The translations under genes and the position numbers were made by a program. Source: Nemophila menziesii (lineage: Eukaryota; Streptophyta; Magnoliopsida; Boraginales; Hydrophyllaceae). From it: a stretch of 64,000 nt of DNA. The stretch is from assembly GCA_029959085.1 (NCBI GenBank), contig JARWIR010000002.1, positions 40,110,233 to 40,174,232 on the forward strand, in the 5' to 3' direction. Below are positions 54,330 to 64,000 of this stretch, one piece after another (the stretch's first letter is position 1; every line of letters starts with the position of its first letter). The notes beneath the pieces were generated by a model. It had not been told where the DNA came from. It ran no database searches and saw only the letters and a list, made by a program, of their open reading frames with translations.

Positions 54330-56323
54330 AATTTAACGTATAAAATGAGGCCATGAGTTAAAGAATGATATATGGGTTGATTGGGTCTAAACCATAATTT
54401 AAAGTACTAAGAAAAGACCAAGTTATTCTGGTTGGTTTTAAAACTTAGGAGGGAGGCCTGAATTTTTCTTGGGCCTAAGGTATTTATACCCAAAATATCC
54501 AATTTTCTTTATACGGACACGTTTTAACAATACTAAATTTCGGCCTAATATTTATAAGTCAACTAAGTCATTTTCTTTCCACAACCCAAATCCAACGCTT
54601 ATTCCCTCACTGTACATTTCATGTTCACTCAGACTCAAAATCATCGAGCAGCTCCTCCGCCTCTGTTAGCTACTTTCACGATCAAAGAAAGGATTAGCTC
54701 GGTCCTCTCTCGATTCTCAAAGAATAAACCAACTAGTTAATATTCACTCGCCGACACATAGCTTCTCTGCCACTCCTTATAGGGAATTTCATTGATGACT
54801 CAAATCGTATTGCAAGATATGTGTTATTTTGTATAATATAGAGACCTATATTGTAATTGTTTTACAAAAATTATGTTATTTTGCATATTATACGACTTTT
54901 AATGTAAACAGTAATTACAGGTTATTTTGCATTTATAGGTACCTATAATAATGTTATTGCAAAATATAGGAACATATAATGAATTTTGTAAAATACAAGG
55001 ACTTTTATTGTAATAAACTCACACTGCTTGAACCCCTTTGGTCCCCAATAAAATAGTCATTTTAATTAACTTAGTTAAGAATGATTCGGCCCCGATTCAT
55101 GAATATCTTCCACTATCTTTTATCAGTTCACAAATGAAGGTGAGCTTGAGCTTTCTCAGCGTATTTTCAGTGTTATTGCATACTGGTGATAAGCCTATTG
55201 AATAGAAACATAAGCATATATGAGTATAGAATCTTGATTTGAATTAATTGGTCATTAATATTACATATTTACAAAATTAGAAAAAAATGTTAACATAACT
55301 TTGATGCTTTCAACATGCACATGTCCATCTACAAAGTAGTTAACTTATTGTCATATCAAGAATGCGGTCATTGACCATGTCATTTAAGTTCGACTAATAT
55401 TTTGAGGGAGGAACAACTTCAACAACCGCATGCAATGAACTCTGATAAAGAATCAAATGACGCTAAATTTGGGGACAATCACACAAATGATAACAACAAC
55501 AAGAAGGATTACGCATCTGGTGATTGTTATGACCAAGATGATCAACAACATCGTAAGAGAAAGCGCAACCATGGTTATACTAAATCACAAATTAAAGAGA
55601 TGGAAGCGTAAATGTCGATAAATAAATTTAATTGAAAAAATATGATATCGTAAATCGTGTTTTACTATCTACTGCTGATTGGAGTTATCATATCCATTTA
55701 AGCTAATTATATATTTTGTTGTTTATAATTTATAAGTTATGGTTGGAGTTGTCGCAAATTATGTTTTGGTTTCAAAATAAAAAAACTATTCAACTTGGAT
55801 TAATGATCGCCGGTCATGTCATTTCAGTCAACTATCACTATTTATCATGGTAAGATTTTACTTCTATAATTATAACTTAAATTATTATGTTTTATTTCTC
55901 CACTTGATGTTAATTCCTTTTTAAGCTAAATGGATCCTTTTGATACAAAAACTTGTGCACATGAGGAATAAAATCTTGTTAGGGAATGAACTAAAGATAA
56001 ATAGATTTTAATTTATGTATTACTTAATAATAAAGCTCTAAGGGTATCTACCTCGGGTTTTGTTCAAGTTTCTTAAAATATATAATAGGGAATCTCTTAT
56101 ATTGTATATAAGACATAGGAAATTAATCTGAATATTATGTAATTATTTTACTTAAGGCTATTTCCATTAACCATTTTATGATATATAATCATCATAGCTT
56201 TATGATTATACCTAATGACTTACTAAGGTAATGTCTAATGTTTCATGGTGTTTATCTTTTGGAAGTCATTTTTTTAAATTATTTTTTGACTAAAAAAGGA
56301 AAACAACTAATGAATCAAACGAC
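54330..56323 (+). repeat. Leader module copy C (2.0 kb)
   Basis: Homologous to copy B (44192-46300): same order of promoter-like part, pyrimidine-rich leader (TCTCTCGATTCTCAAAGAAT near 54704), 'AAAATATAGGAACATAT' strings, GGTGATAAGCCTATTGAATAG at 55185, GTCCATCTACAAAGTAGTTA, CATGTCATTTAAGTTCGAC (55378). A second CATGTCATTTCAGT is at 55815, and ATG (55847-55849) abuts GTAAG. Between the two CATGTCATTT strings it carries an HD-Zip IV fragment. It is cut at 56323 by the C2 LTR. Confidence 0.55.
55402..55799 (+). pseudogene. HD-Zip class IV homeodomain fragment
   Basis: A 69-codon frame (55402-55611) with an acidic, Asn/Asp-rich start (HTNDNNNKKDY) leads into QHRKRKRNHGYTKSQIKEME, which matches the arm and helix 1 of class IV HD-Zip homeodomains (KKRYHRHT..QIQEMEA). 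Then comes a stop or a GTAAATG donor. Helix 3 is at 55740-55799: WLELSQIMFWFQNKKTIQLG, matching LEPLQVKFWFQNKRT of that class. Helix 2 is not found between. No zipper-loop or START domain follows. Such proteins control epidermal cell fate in the nucleus; this fragment cannot do so. Confidence 0.7.
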
Positions 56324-57422
56324 ATGAGAAACTAAGGGGGCTACGGCACAACCAAGAAGCTGTTTCAAATAGGGTTATCAAACGCTACTAAGGCCCTAAG
56401 TAAACAATTCATTCATTGGTGATATGGTGATTAAATTATACCCTAATGACTACCTAGTTAGAATCAGTTTTGTCAGGACTAATATCGACACTATACGTTA
56501 TGTGGTGGTTCAATAATTAGACACCCAGCTAAGGTGACCATCTAACTACTATTAAAACAATACTAAAGTGATCAGTTCTAGGACAGGCAAGAAATCAAAA
56601 CACATAAACAAATATAAAGATAAGTAGCTAATATCAAATTAAAACATGTAATTCCCAAAGAAACTTAGATAGAAGTTAGAATTCATAGATTATACATGAT
56701 GAAAAACCCAAGCTATGGGAAGTTTAGTTCATACCTGATGGAAATAAACTAAAAGAAATTACAAAAGACATCATCTTGCTCTCTACAATAAACTGGAAGT
56801 ATAAAACCTTAAGAACTAATTACTATGAGGCAAGGCTGATTTACAAGTGATATAAGGCTGTATTTATAGGTGTTTAGAAGACCTAATTCGTTTTTCTTGA
56901 GGGAGAGGTAAAGTAGTGGACTCCAAGCCCAACTCAAATTCGTATGGAAATAAAGATAAACACCGCTAAACTGTTTTGAGCATATCTTCTTCGTTATTGG
57001 TCTGTTTTTGCTCCACAATATACCAAAATAATCCTCATCGAATTATCTACGTCCTTATGAAAGGAATTTACCAAAATCGGCTTTGTTATTTGAGTTATCA
57101 CCACTTCTTTAGGCGTTGCTGCAGAAATTCAGATTTAGGCAGCTTTTCCTTTTCCATATTTTTAGCTTTTGTTTCCTTATCTCCAATTACCATGCTAATC
57201 TCTTTCCATATATTGTAGTCTTTGTCTTATACTCTAATTAATCTCCATAATTATCTTTAAAGCTACACACTAAATAAACAATTAAACCCAATATGCTCTA
57301 AAAATATTATTTTACTAAATCAAGACTCAAAATAGGAAAGTGCACTATTTCTCAAGAAAAATGATTAGAAAGACTTCTAAATCACTAAAAATGATGTCTC
57401 ATCATAATATAAATCTATTACA
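56324..57422 (-). repeat. C2 3' LTR, outer ~420 bp missing
   Basis: Starts abruptly with GAAACTAAGGGGGCTACGG, which corresponds to 32131 in the N2 LTR, and ends ATCTATTACA before the polypurine tract (57425-57449). TATA box at 56861-56868 (minus). The missing outer part shows a deletion after insertion. Confidence 0.85.
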
Positions 57423-57449
57423 AATGAGGAGACATCATGACCCCCAACT

Positions 57450-59025
57450 CAAAGTTGTATCGTCCCGATACAATAAAGATAAAAACAAAGGGAAATCTAT
57501 AAATACACACCTATAAAATTCTCATTACAATGGGAAGAACATAGCAGAATAAATAGAATAAACATAAAGCAACAACTCAGAAAATTTCATGTAATAAAAT
57601 TCATAAACTACATACCTGTACACTTCTCATAGCCACAGTCAACACGGCTTGAATTCAAGATCAGATTAGTTTCGCAATGTAAGAAGGATTGGGACTTTAC
57701 TTAGTTCCCCAAGGAAGCTATAGATTGTTCATCAAACCTCACTAGTATTCAAAGATCCATTTAACTACTCTCTAATGGCTCAATCACTTCTCAATTACAT
57801 AGCAAAGAATCAAAAGGTCTTTAAGGTTGTAATTTAGGCTTAGGGACGGTGTGGTAGTATATTTGGATATTTTAGAGTGAGCTTTTGGCTCTCTCCTCAC
57901 TAGCCATCAACGAATCACCTTAGAGCTTGAGTTACTCTCATAAAGCGTTTCTCACTCAACCCAATGAATTCCTTGATGCACAATTTAGCATCCCAAATAA
58001 CCCAATTAAAGCATAAGATGTTCACATAAAAATTCCACTTTGCCGGTCCGAATATATATATTTTCTTTTCTTTTCAAATCAATTTCTTCTATAGCTATGA
58101 CTCTCTTTTAATGTTGAGATATCACGCTAATTTCTCATATATATATTTTTTCTTTTAATGCCCTTGTTGGCAAATTTAGCTTGTAGCTTCTTTTTCATTC
58201 ACTATTACCCTGGCAAAGGGTTACAATAAAAAACTGTGAATCATCAATATGAAGCACAAAGCACAATTAATAAGCTCCAAACATCCCAACCCAATAAAAA
58301 TTCCCATAATGGTGGACCCACCACCCCAAACTCAAGCTCTAAAACAACTGTCTATGTATCGCGATTCGAGTGCGGGTCATATGGAAAAGTCCTATAATCT
58401 AAAGGGATATGGCTTATAACGTGTTTCAATAAAAATCTTTAGAAAGGCTAGAAGGGGCTGAGAAGGATATAGCATATAAAATAAAAAATCACAAGGTGAG
58501 AAGGTATAAAAAGGCTTCAAGGGCTTCAAACATGAAAGAACCGCTAATCACTTTCTACACTATGTAATTTCGTTATTTTCTTACCTTTAGCACTTTCATC
58601 AAATGGTTCTGTCAACTAGCTTGGATCTCACGGCCTACACACTTCTGAAGGTTCCCTGAGATCGAAGATACTTTCTATCGCATTGCTCACTAATCTTTTC
58701 TTTACTATCAACGTGTGTTTTCCTGCAAATACTCAAAGCATACAAATAAAACAGCTCATAAACATATTACTTACAATCATCAATTCACTGAGCTTATGCT
58801 TTCAAGCTATTAAACACATCCTACGTCTAATTCCCATGTATCAAAAATTTTAATTTCTACCTAAAAACGGAAAAATGGAGATGAGAGACAACGAATCCCC
58901 ACACCCCCAACTCAAAAATGAGTCGTGTCCCCATGACTCGAAAAAGACTCGAAACAGAAATTAAAATTAGCAGATAAACATATTTACAGAAATGGTAACG
59001 AAGAAAGAGAACATACTCTCGAGGC
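57450..59025 (-). other. C2 3' noncoding region
   Basis: No supported gene; near-identical in layout to 33253-34822. The conserved block is at 58196-58226 (CATTCACTATTACCCTGGCA..). Confidence 0.6.
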
Positions 59026-60225
59026 TTATTGCCTCGCATCATTGATATCCGAGGTAGGATTTGTTTGACCTTTCATTAATTGCTCAAGGAGTTTCATGAT
59101 GTTCACTTGATTAGCGTTGATTTGTGCCACATCATTGACTAAGGAAGTTTGAGCTGCTTCGAATTTTGTTAAACGCTCCTCCATATTCTCTTGCCAATTT
59201 TGCTCCTTTTCTTCTTTCGAGACTTGCGTAGAGCCTGCTCTTCGAAAGATATCCTTGATCCAAGCATTATCAATATAACTCGTCTTAAATTCGAGTTTCT
59301 CTTCTTCACCCAACGTAACATTCGCTTTTCGCACAAGACACGTGATCATAGTCGGAAATTTATCATTATAAACTGATTTAGGAGAGACCGAAAATCATAT
59401 CACCTCCTCATAGATCAACTGTGCCACATCTACTTCTTCTGCTCTCAAAATACAGTCCAACAGTAGAGCGTTCTTCATAGTCACATGCAAAGTTCGTGTG
59501 TTTCCAAAGACATTAGGAATAAGGAAATTGTGCCAAATTCTCGCATCCGATTGAAGATATTTGTAAGGCCAAGGTGCCTTCAATTCTCCTTTATGTAATT
59601 GCACTTTCTCCTTGTCTAATACATGCTCAAAAAGTAATTCCTCATCAAAGATTTTTCGTTTAGCAACCGCTTCATCAAACTTGCAATAACCTTTCAATTT
59701 CTTAAACTTGAAGTGGTTTCTAATCTCATCAACTGTGAAAGGAACTAGTTTTCCTCTAATTAGAACACAGCATTTACTATCTCGGCTAAAGAGGCCTAAA
59801 TAGAATTCCAAACCTAACTCATGACATAATCCAGAACGTCTTACCATGAACGTAGACCAACCCAATTTTTCACCAAGCTCTAAGAATCTTGCGTATTCTC
59901 CTGTACCAACTTCTTCCTTGAATACTTTCTCATAAGCAAAAGGTAGCTCTTTCAATTGTTTCTCTGCAGAAACTTTCAGGACCCTTGAAGCTTCCTCTTT
60001 ATCCTTGAGTGTAGGACCTTGTGGAAGTTGTGTTTACTCCTTTGCATAAAAGTAAAGCTTTTTACAATTACGATCAAGCAAAGTTATACCTCCATCTTCA
60101 ACATCATCTTTACCCTTTGATTTAGAACTAGAACCTTTGTTATTTGATTTCTTCTTGATTGGATCCAATACCTTGCTTTTCTTCACCTCTCTCTTGTTAG
60201 CTAATATTGTTGTTCTATTAGTCAT
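59026..60225 (-). pseudogene. C2 env-slot ORF (plant 'putative transposon protein' type)
   Basis: Counterpart of 34823-36020, same length. ATG at 60223-60225 (MTNRTTILANKREV); a stop after YFYAKE (near 60035); then the main domain 59955-59395 (FLELGEKLGWSTFMVRRSGL, FTVDEIRNHFKFKKLKGY, WPYKYLQSDARIWHNFLI, TMKNALLLDCIL). Another stop follows EEVI at 59395. 59349-59026 gives the C-terminal part, with an intact coiled-coil-like region (EERLTKFEAAQTSLVNDVAQ, VNIMKLLEQLMKG). Two stops, fewer than N2's breaks. Function unproven. Confidence 0.65.
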
Positions 60226-60628
60226 CCTCAATTAACCCCCAACTCAAAGCTTTAGCAACCCTTGAAATTTGAACTTGTGAATTTTTGGTTGAACAAACTT
60301 GATTTGGCTTAGGATAGGTGAATTGATGATGAATCTCTATGTGGGTGAGGTTATTTCTTGATGGACTGGCTTGTATTTAAGAAATTGTAGGATGAATTTT
60401 GAAAATTTAAGCTCTTGATTCTTCAATTTGATGGATTTGGTGAGGATTGGGTGCTTGAATCTCTCTTGTAATCAGGTGGAGAGAAGGTTTGATGTGTTTT
60501 TCTTGATGATTGGGTAGTGTTTTGATGATTGGTGAAGGTTTTTATGAGCTTCAATGGAGTTGGGAGAGTTTTGGAGAAGAGAAGAGGCTTGAGGTTTATG
60601 AAATTCGGAATTATAAGCTTTATACCTC

Positions 60629-60635
60629 TTTTATA
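60629..60635 (-). promoter_or_regulatory. Candidate internal TATA box before C2 env-slot ORF
   Basis: TATAAAAGAGGTATAAAGC on the minus strand, 404 bp before the ATG at 60225; the palindrome array starts about 30 bp upstream. Same string and spacing as N2. Confidence 0.45.
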
Positions 60636-60659
60636 ACCTTAAACCCGTTTTTCTCTTTC

Positions 60660-60925
60660 TCTGGCGGCGCGGCGCGGTATACCGGGCATATCCTCCGGTA
60701 TACCGGAACATCTGATGCTCCAAAAATTTTCGCTTCGGCAATAAACACGCGCTAGCAACCCGTGGCACGGGTTTTTGGACCCGAGGTATACCGCGCATAG
60801 GGTCCGGTATACCGGGCCCATCGCTGTGATTTTTTTTCGTCTCGGCATAAAACTCGTGGCAGATACCCGTGGTACGGGTTTTCTTCCCCTGCGGTATACC
60901 GGGGCTGAGGTCCGGTATACCGCAC
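60660..60925. repeat. C2 CG-rich palindrome array
   Basis: The best preserved array. Three units (about 60672, 60783, 60890), each with two copies of the CGGTATACCG core or a near version: 60675-60684, 60696-60705, 60786, 60805-60814, 60892-60901 and 60913-60922. TCCGGTATACCGGA at 60694-60707 is a perfect palindrome. Between units are AACCCGTGGCACGGGTT (60756-60772) and ACCCGTGGTACGGGT (60866-60880). Confidence 0.8.
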
Positions 60926-61153
60926 CCCTGCTTCAGTTTTTCCGAAAAATTTTGTTTGCTTCCCTAACTCGATTTCTACAATTCCTAAACACCAAAAACA
61001 CTAATACCTTTCTCAAATATGCATTATCAGCTAAAACAACTACTCTAAACATAAACTAAAAACGTAAAAGACATAAAAACTAAAAAAATTGCGGGTTGTC
61101 TCCCGTACATCACTTTTATTTAACGTCTTTCAAAGTTAGACGCGTTACCTCTA
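60926..61153 (-). other. C2 post-pol spacer
   Basis: Noncoding. GGGTTGTCTCCCGTACATCA (61090-61109) then CACTTTTATTTAACGTCTT, the same post-pol block as N1 and N2. Confidence 0.5.
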
Positions 61154-61965
61154 TCAAGATTTGCGAAGATAGCCTCCCCAACAACGAGTTAGGCTATGAA
61201 CGTCAACTAATCTGCGCTTGATCCCCTTCTTGGGTCGAATTTCTATCACCTTGGCTGAAACAACCTTAGTGACAATGAATGGTCCCATCCACGAGTCTTT
61301 GAAACTACGTGGCCTATTCTCGCGTTTGTGAGCTTTCCATAGAACTTCATGGCCAACCCCAAACTCAATGTTTGGCTCAGTATCCACAGGCTTTAAGTGG
61401 ATCTTCTCAGGAGGGACTTTGTGATGTGAAAGGCTGTGGATGACAGAAACGGTGGGATCTAACTTCCTTGGTTTCTTACCCAAGACATAGAAGGTCTCGG
61501 ATACATTCTTTGCATGAAGGGTAATGGTCCCTTCTTGGAAGTTTATTACACTTTGACTTGTGGCCATGAAAGGCCGTCCAAGTATGATTGGAACCTACTT
61601 ATCTGCATCAAACTCAAGTATAACAAAGTCAGTAGGGATGGCGATATTACCTGCATGGACTAAGACGTCCTCCACTGTTCCCCATGTCCTGGTAACTGAG
61701 TTGTCAGCGAACTGCAACTTCACTGGAGTTTTCTCTAATTTCTGAAGTCCAAGTCTCTCGAACACGGACTTAGGCATAAGATTCACACCAGAACCCACAT
61801 CGTACATAGCTTTCACCTTGAGCATACCATTTATTTGAATAGGGAGGTTGAAACTCCCCGGATCTATAAGCTTTGTTGGTAGCTCTCGTTCACTTCTTCT
61901 CGAAACTCTTATATTTTCTCTTGGGATCTCTACACTCGCTTCTTTCTCAGGATAACTTGCGTAAA
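61154..61965 (-). pseudogene. C2 protease fused to integrase C-terminal tail
   Basis: Protease YDVGSGVNLMPKSVFERLGL and FVILEFDADK (61825-61595), then a stop (TAG for the AAG of N2), PIILGRPFMATSQSVINF, TLHAKNVSETFYVLGKK, and the integrase-like tail GVGHEVLWKAHKREN, SWMGPFIVTKVVSAKVIEIR, stop at 61154. The joint between protease and tail is at the same codon region as in N2. A frameshift near 61950 separates it from gag. Confidence 0.8.
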
Positions 61966-63980
61966 AACTTGTTGCGGTGTAAGTCCTTTCTTTGCTATCT
62001 CAAGCATTTGGGCGTTGATATTTTCAGGTGTATACGCCTCTACAAATGTCTTGAGTTCAGTGTCATCCTTAGGATTTGTATCAGGAATAGTTGGTGACAC
62101 TGGTTGAATAACAGGTGGCGGTTCCACCTTCTCTTCTTCTTTCTCTTCTTGCACAGCAGGTGCAACTTCATCCTCCACTTTCGAATCCTCCTTGGAGGCT
62201 TCTTTCTCTTTCTCTTTAGCCAGCTCAGCTTGATAATCCATAACCGATCGAATTTCCTCTTGCATCTTCTTCAGAAGCTGTATAAATTCGGCTCCTTCTG
62301 AATCGTCCTCCACATAAACCTCAGAACACTCAGATTCCACGGGGCTAGACTTGGTTGGTTCTTCTTCGGTACTCGGAACTTCCACGGCACTAACGGCAGC
62401 ATGCGGTACTTCCTTCTGTTCTTCTTCAATCTCAAGGAAAATAGCCTTACAAGCTTCGAACTCAATATTGTTATCACCTCCTTCGATTGCCTTCACTTCT
62501 TTCTATTCCATTAAATTTGTTAGAACTTTGTTTAACTGTTCTACTTGAGTACCTAAAATCTGAAGTGCGTCATCTTGTCCTCGGACTTTCTCTTCCTGAG
62601 CGTTCATATTTGTGGTCAAACGGTTCAAGATTTGTATTACTTGCTGATTATCCATAGATCCGTCTTGAGGAAATTGAGGTAAAGCTTTCTGATCTAACGT
62701 ATCGGTATAGGCTTCTTGAACAGGTTGTTGAGGGGGAGCAGGTCTATTTTGATATTTATTTTGATACTGACCTCTAGGTTGGAAAGAGTTGTTCTGGGGG
62801 CGCGGTTGATAATGACCAGAATTAGCGGCCCCTTGTGGATTTGAATACTGCATACCCGGATGATTTCGGTTACCCCATTTATAACCTCCTCGGTTGGATA
62901 TGAAGTACACAGATTGTGGATTTGATTCGCACTCTTCCCATGTATGATTGTTAACCCCACATTGTTGACAACCTTGTGCTTCTTGTACAACGTTTGCTGC
63001 GGCTAAATTCTTTTGCATCTCTAACTTCAGCTCTTTGATTTGATTCTCTAATGCGGATATTTGAGCTGAGTTCGCAGTTTCTGCATCTAAACGAAGCGTT
63101 CCTCGAGTCTTTGTAATAGGAGCTCGCGTTGAAGGCCAAATCCTTTCTTGTTCCATAATATTTTCTAAAACCTCGGAAGCTTCATTATGGTTCATGGACA
63201 CGAAATTACCCTTTCCAATGTTATCCACCTTCTCTCTACCTTTATCATTAAGACCTTCATAGAGTATAGCAAGTTGTAGAGCGGGTGTATAACCATGGAG
63301 CGGACATCTAGCTAATTTATGTTGAAACCTTGTCCATGATTCTCCTACTGTATCTCCATCTTGTTGACAAAATCTTGCAAGCTCTGTTTGATCTTTGAGT
63401 CTTATGCTCTTCGGATAAAAACGGTTAAAGAACGCGGCTTGAAGTTCTGTCCAACAATTAATTTTTCCATGTGGTTGTCTTTCTAGCCAATCGCTAGCTC
63501 AACCGGTCAAGAAGAACGAAAACATATGACAATACAAATGCTCGCGTGTAATGCCAGGAGTAATATAGGCATCACAAATCTGCATGAACTTCTGAATCGA
63601 TCTTACCGGATCTTGAATTGCTGTACCGTTGTAGAGTCCAAAACTTTGGAATTGACTAAGCATACCCGGATCGGGTCTAAATTTGATATTCTGGATCTCT
63701 GGAGGACGGTAACTGATTGGTTGAACATGGAACGGTACATGAAGACCAAGGAGGTCTTGCTGTACTCGATTCTGTTGATTAACGTTATTCTGCTCATTAC
63801 CTCCTCCTAAAGGATGTTGTTGTTGTCCTTGTATACCAGGTGGATCCTGCTATGGACCACCAGGTGGAACTAATTAGGGTCCTCCTGGTGGGACTCCAAG
63901 TGGTGGATTTAGTTGGGCTGCCATTGCTCTTCTTAAGGCTCTTTCCTCACGAACTCGTTTGTTGTAAGGTCTGAAGCTCC
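61930..63980 (-). pseudogene. C2 gag
   Basis: From the 5' side: MAAQLNPP (about 63922, though the frame is open further upstream), a Gly/Pro/Gln-rich N-terminus with two stops near 63875 and 63850, PFHVQPISYRPPEIQNIKFR, IQKFMQICDAYITPGITREH, a stop near 63500, DWLERQPHGKINCWTELQ, and WTRFQHKLARCPLHGYTPAL. 63228-62503 holds the C-terminal core and zinc knuckle CQQCGVNNHTWEEC. After a stop at 62503 comes a long acidic spacer (EEEQKEVPHAAVSAVEVPST, AELAKEKEKEASKED, PPPVIQPVSPTIPDTNPKDD). The N-terminal end may lie beyond the window. Confidence 0.8.
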
Positions 63981-64000
63981 TCTCAAGCTCCGATAAAGGA

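Larger units (their letters stand above)
56324..64000 (-). mobile_element. Non-autonomous gypsy element C2, 5' end beyond the window
   Basis: Minus strand, closest to N2. Order from the left: truncated 3' LTR, polypurine tract, noncoding tract, env-slot ORF, TATA box, palindrome array, protease fused to an integrase tail, gag running to the window edge. RT, RNase H and integrase core are absent. Copies of the same deletion in N2 show that C2 belongs to a family that depends on another element's enzymes. Confidence 0.82.

Noticed and set aside
54469..54669. 66-codon frame at the start of leader module C
   Set aside because: Broken in module B; no recognisable domain.
60639..60848. Reading frames through the palindrome arrays as proteins
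   Set aside because: Frames differ between the four elements and repeats are not multiples of three; the signal is in the DNA palindromes.
1..64000. CRISPR arrays, rRNA genes, telomeric or organelle DNA
   Set aside because: None seen; the palindrome arrays are not spacer-repeat structures and the sequence is typical plant nuclear repeat DNA.

Overview
The window is AT-rich nuclear DNA of a flowering plant, most likely a eudicot. The evidence is the plant-specific gene fragments (ACC synthase, HD-Zip IV and ZF-HD transcription factors) and the plant mobile-element families (Athila-like Ty3/gypsy with a tRNA-Asp primer site, Ty1/copia, CACTA, PIF/Harbinger-type, L1, tRNA-derived SINEs). The species cannot be named from the sequence. 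I see no convincing intact host gene; almost everything is nested and broken mobile elements.

Layout: 1-2157, decayed copia pol (minus). 2158-12746, Athila-like element E1 (minus) with both LTRs. 12747-16880, LTR debris of related elements, including an LTR / 19 bp of primer site / LTR joint. 17001-23506, a plus-strand gypsy element P cut in its integrase by element N1. 23507-31710, element N1 (minus), cut in its protease by the LTR of element N2. 31711-37980, N2 (minus), which joins an inverted gag-protease block on the plus strand (38358-40557) through a 377-bp copy of a CACTA transposase segment. 40558-46650, a leader module with a ZF-HD-like gene fragment, a CACTA transposase remnant with its terminus, a second leader module and a gypsy protease scrap. 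46655-48776, L1 LINE fragments and AT-rich duplicated DNA. 48777-50981, a TAA-flanked terminal-inverted-repeat element carrying three exons of an ACC synthase gene. 51706-52105, a 132-bp tandem repeat. 54330-56323, a third leader module with an HD-Zip IV fragment. 56324-64000, element C2, related to N2, running off the right edge.

Two element types share one plan. E1 and N1 carry the order gag - protease - RT - RNase H - integrase - extra ORF (coiled coil) - long 3' noncoding region - LTR, although E1 has a truncated integrase and N1 has lost gag. N2 and C2 have protease fused directly to what looks like the integrase C-terminal tail: RT, RNase H and the integrase core are missing at the same place in both, so this looks like a non-autonomous family that keeps a different, larger extra ORF. 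C2 shows gag as well; in N2 the gag side is replaced by the inverted junction. In all four elements the extra ORF is preceded, in the same order, by a CG-rich array of palindromes (core CGGTATACCG) and a TATA box, which suggests an internal promoter. That conserved module is the most interesting thing here. The captured ACC synthase exons, the reused leader module beside homeobox-type gene fragments, the perfect 377-bp filler copy and a SINE with a triplicated B box are the next best leads.
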